DNA of 64,000 nucleotides. Origin: Rugalucina vietnamica (lineage: Eukaryota > Mollusca > Bivalvia > Lucinida > Lucinidae). Of this stretch, positions 54,206 to 64,000 are shown in pieces. Both the position numbers and the translations under genes were made by a program. The DNA is taken from NCBI GenBank assembly GCA_964017185.1, contig OZ024869.1, positions 56,632,761 to 56,696,760 of the forward strand, written 5' to 3'. Positions within the stretch are counted from its first letter, which is position 1. The number at the start of each line of letters is the position of its first letter. The notes beneath the pieces were generated by a model. That model was not told where the DNA came from and searched no databases. It saw only the letters and a program-made list of their open reading frames with translations.

Positions 54206-55982
54206 TATAAGTGGAGAATGTTGTCATACAGCACTTTGTAAAAATACATCTTTTTTTAGGAAATGAACATTATAAGCAATATGCTTCCGTTCAGATCCTT
54301 TCATTATGAATTTGTATTTGTTCTTGTATTTGTATTTTGAAAATTTGAATAAATATGTTTACACTAAGTGGAGAATGCGAAAGGAGTCATCATTGACCTT
54401 TAAATAAATCAAAGAAAAAAATCACAAAGATCCGCATTCGTTTCAAACGCGTACCTTAGAGACTTTCATTGAAGACCGAGCTCCAAGTGAACTAAGAAGT
54501 CCAGTATCTGCTGAAAATATAATCTTCTCCCCATTGAAAAGCTCTTGTTTGGTTGGGATTTTCTGACAAAAAATAAGTATACATATACGTATCAATATTT
54601 AGTGTATTTCGGGTATAGCATTCCAAATAACCATATGAAGCAATATACGGTTAACATAAGGTGCATGTATGATGTCACTGAGGGGGAGATAAATTATTTG
54701 TTTGTATATTTGTTCTTGCTTTAACGTTCCAGTCAACAGTAACTGTTGTGGCCAAATTGGAAATGGCTTCGACGGGGTGCCATTTGAAATCCTTTTTTTT
54801 TTTTGCTCCAACACAGCATACAATACAGCAACGCGAGTGATTTATCTGCATACATCTGACTGACAAATAGTGAATTGTTATTCAACAAATCACGAACTAG
54901 AGCTGATCGTTTTTTATTCTAACATACAATAAACAAAATAAAATCATTTTAAACCTTCAGTTTCTTAATAACTTTTCGACCATTGCACTGATGAAATTCC
55001 GCTACCGCAAATGTCTACACATTTTCAATATTCAATACATGTAGTTAAGAATGTTTTCGATGGAAACTCGAATGCTTGAGTCAATCATAGAGTCAATGAG
55101 CGAGTCAGTAAGTACAAGCAAGAATCTACTTCAATTTAAAAGGGTTGCAGAAAGGTTGGTGAAAATTATAATACCAAGGTACATACACCTCAAAGTATAA
55201 TTACGTCACGCACAAGCCCGGTTTTCCTATTGCAACCACTTCCATCTCATAACAATACGGAACTGTTTCGTAAGAATCTCTTCATTCTAGGGTAGATAAC
55301 CATGCCAATGAACGTATAGGTCCCTAAACGACATAAAAGAGTTATGTAGGCAGAAGCTGGGCACGAATTAGTAACACAATCCGCATCTTGTAAAGCTAGA
55401 ATGCCCATCTATCCAATAATCCAGGTAATTCTGGTACCGTAGTAACCGGCGTTGTGTTTACTTTTTGCCATAAAATTCTTCCTGTGCATTTTTCGGGGGA
55501 AAATCTAACGAGAACGATGCAAACGTCCCACAATCTTGCCTACAAGTCCTATCAAAATGCTCGTTTGCTCACATTTTGTGCGTATTTTGGAAAATACGAA
55601 CAGTTTCTGTAGAAATCGGCCGAATAGGCCTTGGCCGAACCTTGTTTACCAACTTTGAATCGAATGTTTGGAAAAATCATACAAAAACAGTTTTCCATTC
55701 AAGCAGAAATGAAAAGTCAAGTTAATTCTCCATTAGATGCGCGTTTTACTTCATCGCAAACGCTTATATAACATTGAACAAAACAAGAAATTTATTCGCA
55801 TCCATCAAATTTTGTAGCGAAAGCTCCGTAGTAACCGGTGTTGGGCCCGTTTCACCGGCGTCAACGTTGGACAGGGTGTACGTGGATAATTCGAATCTTC
55901 GACGATTCAGTATTATATAAAAAGGACTGTTTAGTTATTTTTATAAATATCAGTTATCATTACAGGTGCGTTCACTTATTAT

Positions 55983-57113
55983 TACCTTATGACTGCAATG
56001 TTAATCATGGGGAAATATTTTTCATACCTTACTGCATGCGCGGTGTCTAGGGCAGTTATGGAGGTAGAGAAAATACTTTCACACCTGCCTGGAGGTAAGG
56101 AAAGTACTTTCCTTACTTCCAGATCGGTGGTGAAAGTGACTTTCTACCTTCTGACAGGTGATGAATAAAAATGCACTAAAGCGTGGGCATGCCATTCCGA
56201 TGCAGACTTCACCAACGTAACTGCTTTTACTTCCTTGCAAAAAGCTACGTCATCAACATGACCAGTGCACATGAATATCGTTTGCGGTGCACTGATCGGA
56301 CTGGGCATTACACTGAGCTGAGAGTCTTCTTGAGTTGGAATTGGTTTCTGGTTCTCATATTATTGTTAGTGGGTTATTGTTGTTAAAGTGCAAGAACAAT
56401 GAACCAGAAACCAGTTTCACACATTTTTGCATTGCGATTATGTTTACGATAAACGACCAGCTGTATCCCTTAAATACAGTTGGGCATTTGTACACTGGTC
56501 CCCTAACTTTCTATGGGGATTTTAGAAAGTTAGGTCCATTGGTTTCAAACCTTGCATTACAACCCTACACACGCTATATATACTTATCTGAAAATCATTA
56601 CGAAATGGTATTACGTTTTAGCATATAAAAGAAAAGGTAATTTATATTTGCTCTCCCAGTTTGTTAACTGTTTCAATAAAAGATAATTTCTATTGTTGAT
56701 TAGACAATTTGAGAAAGAAACGGTCAATACAAAATAAAAAAAATAGGTTTCAAAATGTTTTAAATGTACAAGGGAAGATACTCCATTGTGATCTATTTTT
56801 GACAAAAGCGACGCGGTACAGTTAACAAGCCTCCTCGTTTTGCACGTGCAGTGTTCGGTCAATAGTTTCACCGCGAGAAAAGTCATTTTACCGGTGTTCA
56901 TTATCGTTGTGTAGGTCTTAAAAACTAAAATTTCACTATGTGGGGTCATAAGGTAAGTTAATTACCCGCTTCGCGACAGGTGGGCATGATATTTTCCTGA
57001 CCTGTCCCGCCAAAAGCATGTACCTCGAGCCCTTCGGGCTCTCGGTACATGCTTTTGGCTGGACAGGTCAGGAAAATATCATACCCACCTGTCGCTCAGC
57101 GGGTAATTACTAC
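55983..57113. mobile_element. Segment nested in the left arm, ending in a long hairpin
   Basis: It is absent from the equivalent place in the right arm (around 58945). TACCTTATGAC at the start and GTCATAAGGTA at 56946-56956 are inverted. The hairpin at 56959-57109 completes the insert. Open frames here show no recognisable domain. Confidence 0.55.
56959..57109. repeat. 151-bp hairpin with GAGCCCTTCGGGCTC centre
   Basis: Arms of about 70 bp: TAATTACCCGCTTCGCGACA and TGTCGCTCAGCGGGTAATTA outside, CCAAAAGCATGTACC and GGTACATGCTTTTGG inside. Only a few mismatches. Probably a small MITE. Confidence 0.88.
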
Positions 57114-58087
57114 ATATACCCCTGCGATACTCACAAATAAATTGACAACTTTTCTTGTTTTTGAACAATCGTCACTGGCAAGAAATAGAAAACTGGATGA
57201 ATTTGTTTATATAATAAGTTAAGTATGTCTATATATATTTACTCTGTATATAAAACTTCAAGATCTTGTGATGTTGTATGCCTAAATTGATTACATAACA
57301 TATGGAGCCAAATTTTTAACAAAAAATTCGCTGATATTCGAGTTTCAAAGATTCCACTAGGAAACATGGTAAATGGTTTGTAATTTTGTTTGTAAATTCT
57401 GAAAGAATAGCCATTTTTGTACGACGGCTGAAAATTTGGTGTCTTTATGAGCACTTTTTACAGAGTTACACCCTGATTTTCATTTATTGTACGTTTTAGA
57501 ATTTCATGATAAAGCGGTTCTTACAATATAAAACTTAGCATGTCAGTGTTATTTTGCAAGAAAACAAATATTCTACTAGGTCGGTTATTCGACCAAAGCT
57601 TGCTAGTGGGTTCCTACATAAGGTAAGCATGTCTTAAACACTATGAAGTCACCCATGACTTTTTATTCTGGCAAAACGTGGGTTGGCATTTCATCATACA
57701 GTTTCCTGATTGTTTCCTATGCACCGAGGGGCTAGGTTGGCTAAATTTATTGTTGGACAATGACTCACATCTCCTTTTCGTGATATTCCAAACCTCTTCT
57801 ATAGCGATTAAGTCATGGAAATTAACATGCTTTCCTCCACCTCAGGCAGCCCGCGTCACTGTTGTATCTGGGGAAAAGGGGTTTTGGGTAGTATGGTACG
57901 ACAGTGACGTGGTTAAGGTTGAGGCACAAAGGAGGGAAATCCGCATTGGCAGGATTCTAATATGTGTTAGGGTTATCATTGTACTGGTGGTGGGCATTAA
58001 TCCTGTCACTGTGGAGTGGTGATGGTTGGGTGAAGTCTTACCCGTACTCGTGGGTTAAACGAGGTGTGCCAATGATGGCAGAATCTA

Positions 58088-58134
58088 TACAATACAATAC
58101 AATACAATACAATACAATACAATACAATACAATA
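58088..58134. repeat. (AATAC)n microsatellite
   Basis: About nine AATAC units. The same pentamer occurs in the SINE tail at 28770, so this may be an expanded SINE tail. Confidence 0.9.
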
Positions 58135-58976
58135 CATTCCAATAAAGGATGTCAAAATAGTATATGTGCAAAGCAATGTCCTTTGTATTCATCCCTATTA
58201 TTGATATTAGAGGCACGTCTGTCTTTGAATGTCCCGGTGATTTCCTTGATTTTATGCATAAACAGGAGAATTTAAATATCATGAATATGAGCAGTGACAG
58301 ATAGCCTAACTACGAAAGTTTCTCTGTGAAAGTCCCAGTCCCCCATGATATTCTGTGCCGATAAACAAACCATGAATTGTATGATAAAATGTCGGCAAAA
58401 TACAAAGCCATAGGTGACTCCACAGTGCTTTAAGGCATGTTTACCTCATGAATGAACCCACTAGCAAGCTTTGTTCGTAAAACCGTCGTGGTAGAATATT
58501 TTCTTGCAAAATAACACGGATATGCTTAGTTTTATATTGAAAGAACCGTGTTACCACGAAATTCTAAAATGTACAATAAATGAAAATCAGGATGTAACTC
58601 TGTAAATGGTGCTCATAAAGACACCAAATTTTCAGCCGTAGTACAAAAATGGCTATTCTTTTAGAATTTACAAACAAAATTACAAACCATTTACCATGGT
58701 TCCTTGTGGAATCTTTGACACTCGAATATAAGCGAATTTATTTTTTTAAATTTGGCTCCATATGTTATGTAATCAATTTTGGCATACTGCATTACAAGAT
58801 CTGGAGGTTTTATATACAGAGTAAATACATGTATATATAGACGTACTTAACATATTATATAAACAAATCCATCCAGTTGTCTATTTCTTGCCAGTGACGA
58901 TTGTTCAAAAACAAGAAAAGTTGTCAATTTATTTGTGAGTATCGCAGGGGTACATTAATAAGTGAACGCACCTGTA

Positions 58977-59695
58977 GGTGTCTGAATTGACCAGGGGTCT
59001 GAATCGTTTAATGTCCGAATTGTCCGCTATTGCATGTTTTATTGTAATCATAAATATTGTTACATATATAACATATTGTTACTGAGCTAAATAAGCCTGC
59101 CGATACGAAGTGTGTTCTTTTCTGAAAATTGCCATAATATATGTTTATTCTGTAAAATAAATATGTTTTCTGGTCTCAGCAAGTTATTTTTACCTTGCCT
59201 GCACCAACTGTGAGACATGTAGCAAACTGATCATTTACTGTTTATATATGTTTCAAAAGGAACGTATAATTATTGTTGGGCAAAAATCCGAATCATCTGA
59301 AGCACTCGTTCCATATCTTACACCATGCATCAAGAGTAATATTATCCCAAAGGGAGAACAATACATATACTCTATTGTACATGTAAACGTGACATCAGCA
59401 GCCGAATCAGACCCTAACAAAAACTGACTGATACTGTTAACAAAATTTTATTTAAAATATTTGAAATCTCTCATTGCTCCGTCCAATCAACACGTTCACG
59501 AACGACCCAGTGTCTCGGTATTATCAGTCCCAACTTCATTTAAAGTTTCGTTTACTCTATTTTGTAACTGTTCGGCAATGTTTTAATTACCCCATATAAC
59601 ATCCCATTAAACATCGAATTCAATGTAGAATATCTTCTGGACTTGTAGTTAGTTGTAATATTCTCGTAATCTTGATCCTATGGTGGGTTGACCAG
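58977..59695. other. No gene seen; 58977-59695
   Basis: AT-rich sequence without recognised repeats. Its last bases form the candidate acceptor of the 59696 exon. Confidence 0.45.
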
Positions 59696-59893
59696 GTTAT
59701 CTTGGTGCTGTGGCGTGCCCTCAGTAGTCAGTGTAGTAAGTTTAAAAGAGCCGGTAGCGGTCACCTCTCGGGGGGCAGAGGCAGGAGGAAAAGTTCCACA
59801 ATGTTCTCTACAGTACCCGACTACTCATCAAAGAACGGAAATAGAAGTTCCGGTCAAAGAGACAGAGATCCGAAGATAAGCACCAGTTCAAAG
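59696..59893 (+). CDS. Possible alternative receptor tail exon 1
   Basis: Acceptor TTGACCAG ends at 59695 and donor CAAAG|GTAATG follows 59893. The exon is exactly 66 codons in phase 0. It begins VILVLWRALSSQCSKFKRAG, which would follow NGE of exon J as a helix 8. A Ser/Arg/Gly-rich tail with SGGRGRRKSS and NGNRSSGQRDRDPK comes next. Like exon K it starts with Val in phase 0. The simplest reading is an alternative 3' tail of the receptor gene reached by skipping exon K. It could instead belong to a diverged neighbouring gene. RNA evidence would decide. Confidence 0.55.
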
Positions 59894-60791
59894 GTAATGA
59901 AACATTTGTCACAGCAACAATTTCGGTAGTTTCGACTGCTATTTAAATACAGGATTTAAAGTAAGAATAGAAGGCCAACGGGATTTAAGTGACACTGGTG
60001 AAGCTACAAACCATACACATAACAATAGAAATATTCATGTCCAGTGGCTTTTGTTGAACCAAACAGTTCCCATACTTCACACCTATTAGATAACTGGTAC
60101 CAATATGTCACATTTTGGCAATAAGGAGATTTCCTTCTCTCGGCCTCAGCCCAATCATAGATTCTTTTAGTCTTAGATGAGAACAATCAGAACCAAAGTT
60201 CCACATATTGTACTGTGAAAGTACCGTGATACATGTATCGTTGGCAAAGAACTTCGGGTGTGTGTTTTCACTAATATGAAGAATACGCACGAATACATGC
60301 TCACGGGCGTGTGAAACATTACTTTGGAGTTTGTGACTCTTTGGGACCAATTCTTCATAGAATGCGAGGATTAGGAGCCAATAATTTACGATATGAAATT
60401 TACGAAAATTGAAATTCGCAGTTCAGTATCACGGCTTTCTTTTGCTATTCTTTCATTTGATATGATTAATGATGACTTTGATTGTACACTTCATTTTGCC
60501 AGTAAAAGCAATTATTATGGTGCAAATGGTCCATGGTGTACACTTGATGAGATTGCACATGCATTTTCCCCATGGATTTTCTCCACTTTTATAACCATTT
60601 TCAAATAACCAATGAATCTGACATAACTGGCACTTGGCTTTCTTCTGAAATGCAAATTTCAATGTTACTGATGAGCGGCAACAAACAAAAACTTAGATGA
60701 CTTGGATGAAGGCAAAGAGCCGAAACTTCCTAACAGTGGTCAATATTTATGTTTTTACCTGTTCTTTCGTAACAATTCATCTTCTCAAGAG

Positions 60792-60947
60792 AATATTAAA
60801 CTTTTCCGACAGCCAATCACCGAAGAGTACACTCTGGTACCCGTCCAAGATACAGAAAACTGTCGGTGTGTAGTAAACCATGGTGGTGGTCGCGAGGAGA
60901 CGGGCGATACTGGCGCGGACAGACGGTTTGCTGATGGTTATGTATAG
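60792..60947 (+). CDS. Possible alternative receptor tail exon 2, stop TAG
   Basis: In phase 0 after a pyrimidine-rich stretch and CTCAAGAG, the frame reads NIKLFRQPITEEYTLVPVQD, then TENCRCVVNHGGG, ending RRFADGYV before TAG at 60945-60947. It has no hydrophobic segment and looks like a cytoplasmic receptor tail with EEYTLVPV. It joins in phase to the 59696-59893 exon. The exact acceptor (60789 or 60791 AG) is uncertain; only the second keeps phase 0. Confidence 0.5.
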   Translation, partial: NIKLFRQPITEEYTLVPVQDTENCRCVVNHGGGREETGDTGADRRFADGYV

Positions 60948-61098
60948 TTACAGACAAAATCAAAAATGGGCGAAAAATTGTACTGAACTGTCTAAAACCA
61001 TGTTTGATGTTGCTAATTTCCTGCAGTTTGTGAATGTAAAGTCAACGTACGTAGTTTATATACATAGGTCGAATACACATGTACAGTATAATATATAT

Positions 61099-61570
61099 AC
61101 ACTGACCAAAAGTAGAAACGCCACAATTATGTTTCTCTAAATTCTGAACAAAGTATAATATTTTCAGTTAGACGCATTTAAATATCAATCAACAAAATGA
61201 ACGAAACTGTGTATTGCCGGAGTTACTCGATGCCATCCGAAGACATGCTTAAAGTGGGAAAACGTGTAACGAGCATGCGCAAATTGTAAAACAAGTAACA
61301 TGAATTAAATAGGCCATAAAATCCCATTCAAAACCACTATGAACCGATTAGCAGTTAAGTAGCACTTTAAAAAAGTGAAACTTAGGGATCAATTCTTTTT
61401 CATGAATTTTATTAAGGTTGCAGTAGTAAACCTTTCGTCCGGATTTTTAGATTTAAAAATGTGCGCATGCACAGCGTCCTTTTTCTCCTCGTTTGCACTA
61501 TTTTTCTTCAACAAGAATATCATTTAAATTTATCGGATTTTAGCATTTTGTATATACTCACATATCAAAT
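61099..61570. mobile_element. Truncated mariner-like terminus
   Basis: CACTGACCAAAAGTAGAAAC resembles the terminal repeat of the 14832-15522 MITE (CTGAACAAAAAAAGAAACGC). Further inside, both contain GCATGCGCA. No matching second end was found before the next repeat starts. Confidence 0.5.
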
Positions 61571-62175
61571 AAGAGCTGTCATCACCGAACCATGAAACCA
61601 TGGCTACTTAAGGGTCGGTACTAGTCATACCCACTCATAATGTAAAAGAAATATCATATACTCAATGAATGTTGAGATATAAAGCAAAATCACTGAACCA
61701 TGAAATTAGTTTACCGTGACCTTTGAATACTTTAGGGTCAAAGATCTGGTCATACTAACTCATAATCAGGAAGAAATATGAAACTATACTAATTTAGTTG
61801 CAACATATAAGGCAGAATCACTCAACCACGAAATTAGGTGACATTGACCGAACACTATTTTAGAGTCGAAGGTCGGGTCATACTCGCACAATATGTGAAA
61901 GAAGTATGCTTATATACTAACTGAGTGATGGGATATAAGGCAAAATCACTGAACCATGAAATCAGGCCACAGTGACCTAGGGTTACTTACGGGTCAAAGG
62001 TCTATGAAAATATACTACATATAAGGCAAAAATCACTGAACCAAGAAATTCGGTCATAGTGACCTAAAAGAACTTTTGGATCGAAGGTCGGGTCATACCC
62101 ACTCATAATCAGAAAGAAATATGAAACTATAATTGAGATGCAACATATAACAATGACAAATTCACAGAACCAAAC
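61570..62175 (-). repeat. Third, diverged 128-bp tandem array
   Basis: Units marked AAGCAAAATCACTGAACCAT, GACCTTTGAATACTTTAGGG and TCATACTCACTCATAATC-like segments, about five units, in the orientation of 7030-8300 but more diverged and with deletions. Confidence 0.75.
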
Positions 62176-62830
62176 AAAAAAAATACAGTCGCAACTTACC
62201 GTTTAAATCGACCGTTTCCGTATTACCAGAGTACAACCAAGTGCTGCGTTTCTTTTGCGGTTAAGTGTACATGTATGTACAAAAGCTGTGAGAATCTGAA
62301 TATTTGCAATCGGCAGCTCTTGCATAAAATAATATTGAATACATGTAAATGTTTTTTCCATACGTTATCAATTGTCATTACAACGCTATCGTGAAAGCTT
62401 AGCACTTAGCCATTTTCAATTCATATTATCAAATGTGCCATTTTCAATCCATTCGCCCATTTCTTTCGAAATTTCAATCACCTAATCGTTTATATTTTCT
62501 TTAATCTGTTCGCTTTATTTTACATTTTATTTGCTATATATAAGCTTTTATACATCGGTATATACTTGAATTTTAATTTGGATGAAAGAAAGCTAGCAAA
62601 TGTAAGTGAAGTTTGTTTCTTTTTTCTATATCGGCCCCCGACCATTAGGGCCTAGGAGAAATAGATGGGCTGCTTCAGCCTGCTTGTGCCTCCAGGCAAA
62701 GCTAATCTACTGACCGACCATCTGATTACTGGTTATTCGTCTGAGCCTGCCCAGGAAATGTGGTTTAGTCAAACCATCCATACATATAAGCCTTATTGGC
62801 TTAGTTGGGTAGTTATGTTTATGAAGCACA
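62176..62830. other. No gene seen; 62176-62830
   Basis: AT-rich; no recognised exon. The 62665 open frame runs into a SINE tail and is not supported. Confidence 0.45.
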
Positions 62831-62960
62831 TTTTGAGTGTCATGACATCCTAATGTTGGGTGAAAATCCCATTAAATGGGGGCAACGTCCCGTGACATGA
62901 CCATTGCTGTTGACTGGGACGCAAAGCATCAAATCAAACAAATCAACAATCAAACATGTA
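62830..62960 (+). mobile_element. SINE 3' end
   Basis: GTTGACTGGGACGCAAAGCA followed by (AATC/AAAC) tail units matches the 3' end of the SINEs at 28515 and 28993. The head is not recognisable. Confidence 0.6.
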
Positions 62961-64000
62961 CATGTACAGAGATACATGCCTCATCTACTGCACAACATAG
63001 TCTGATGGCAAGACAATAACATTAAGCAACCATAACGACAGGAAAACGCTCACAATTGCATTTTTATACGGCCTAGTTGCTTTCAAGCAAGGGTTTGCAT
63101 GCGAACTATCCCCATCCATATACCCAAGGGCCACTAAAGCCAATCAACTTTCGTTCGTTTCGTTTTGGTAGGCAATGATAAAAAAAAAATAAACAAAACT
63201 TTTGTGACAAAATAGCAAACAAATGAGCTGAAAGCGATAGCGATTGTTAGGCTATCACATAGAATATGGCAGAGGTGCACCATGCCGGGGATTTTTGTAG
63301 ACATATATTTTTTGAAAGCCAGTACCCTAAGCTACTAAATGACGCTTGTTAGCACTCTGACTGCTGGGGCTTTATCGTGCCAGAGCTTGTTACGTACGTC
63401 ACCAATGTATGATTTTTAAATTCAAGCTGCTAAGGGGATCACCAAAATTTATGACAAAAAGCAAATATTTGACAAGAACTTTACCTTTAAATATGTAGCA
63501 GAGATGTTACCTAATCTAACAGGACCAAATTTAATAATATTTAGATTTCATGACTACTGGTACAACAGAAGTAACGTAGATAACCCGTGTAATTTGGCAC
63601 ATCCGCCGTGTTTCGTTTCTTATAAAATATAGCTTAGAGAAAATACCAAAATACAATTTATATCATAGTTATCTACAGTCCTTGTCCTTTAAAATTATAT
63701 ATAGTAGAGATCTCTGTGACCTTCCATCACTCCACAGATGCTGATTGTCTTCCCCTACCCCCTTTAAATAATATGCCGATTAATAAACATGTCCCAGCAG
63801 AAACAGAACAAAGGCACTTCCTTTCCTGAACAACATCCCAGTTTTCGAAATAAAACTTCCATAGGTACTAAAAGCAAACGAAAAATCAACTACAGACCAT
63901 GCTTCATGATAATGGTAACATATTTTACGTAATGTCATGGTAACGTCTGTAACAATTTTGTATTTTCACTATAGAATCATATACTTATGATTAAGTGCAG
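62961..64000. other. No gene seen; 62961-64000
   Basis: 1 kb of AT-rich sequence with no supportable coding region, RNA gene or repeat that I can pair with another place in the window. Confidence 0.45.

Larger units (their letters stand above)
52367..55881. mobile_element. Long inverted-repeat element, arms ~0.85 kb
   Basis: Left arm 52367-53215 and right arm about 55040-55881 are reverse complements (GTACACCCTGTCCAACGTTG at one end, CAACGTTGGACAGGGTGTAC at the other; TACTTACTTACTGGCTCAAT near the inner ends). The 1.8-kb loop holds a (TAA)n tract at 53225-53255, the 160-bp repeat at 53832-53993 and the ATTAATGAGAAAG repeat at 54045-54205. No transposase frame was found. The target duplication is not resolved. 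Confidence 0.75.
55963..58974. mobile_element. Tc1/mariner-type inverted-repeat element with nested insert
   Basis: Terminal repeats CAGGTGCGTTCACTTATTA and its complement, with TA on both flanks (55961-55962, 58975-58976). Long arms pair: about 57114-57620 with 58440-58950 (GACAACTTTTCTTGTTTTTG and CAAAAACAAGAAAAGTTGTC). The left arm is split by a 1.1-kb insert (about 55983-57113), while the right arm reads straight through. The loop contains an (AATAC)n tract. No transposase frame was recognised, so it is non-autonomous. Confidence 0.75.

Noticed and set aside
57678-58022. 114-residue open frame
   Set aside because: It falls in the loop of an inverted-repeat element and shows no recognised domain or splice context.

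Overview
The window is eukaryotic DNA: AT-rich, with introns, canonical GT/AG splice sites, microsatellites and dense transposable-element debris. There are no bacterial operons and no long intronless genes. The repeat families (the AGCTCACCTGAGCC / GAGCCTTCGGCTC element, the TATACCCCCC element, tRNA-derived SINEs ending in TTGACTGGGACG) and an invertebrate-looking calcitonin-type receptor suggest a lophotrochozoan, most likely a bivalve mollusc. The species assignment is inference. || Layout. 1-8.3 kb holds repeats: a partial element, a foldback element rich in GGACGTAGT words, and two inverted arrays of a 128-bp tandem repeat around a 3.3-kb loop. 8.3-28.0 kb is a huge diverged palindrome centred near 16.3 kb. 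Each arm carries insertions that the other lacks: a TA-flanked MITE and a short dispersed repeat in the left arm, and a 4.5-kb TTA-flanked foldback element in the right arm that itself contains a solo-LTR-like insertion. 28.2-31.3 kb has a near-perfect 90-bp palindrome, two SINEs and a foldback element with a 4-bp target duplication. || 32.4-51.0 kb is the one gene I can support: eleven exons of a class B (secretin-family) GPCR of the calcitonin/CGRP receptor type, plus strand, from the hormone-binding domain to a stop codon. Reading phase is consistent across every junction. The signal-peptide exon(s) and first hormone-domain cysteine are not recognised and may lie upstream. Two further exons at 59.7 and 60.8 kb look like an alternative C-terminal tail. 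|| The introns are full of mobile DNA: partial copies of the TM1 exon, a TATACCCCCC element, two word-rich foldback elements (37.3-38.0 and 44.3-45.4 kb), an intact 509-bp TRIM-like miniature LTR element, and a 51-bp minisatellite of 43 units. 52.4-64.0 kb holds two more large inverted-repeat elements, a hairpin, simple repeats and a third copy of the 128-bp repeat. || The most unusual theme is a set of foldback elements with the same design, each built from its own short word repeated in both orientations. Three of them share related termini, and two of those have 3-bp TWA target duplications as expected for PIF/Harbinger.
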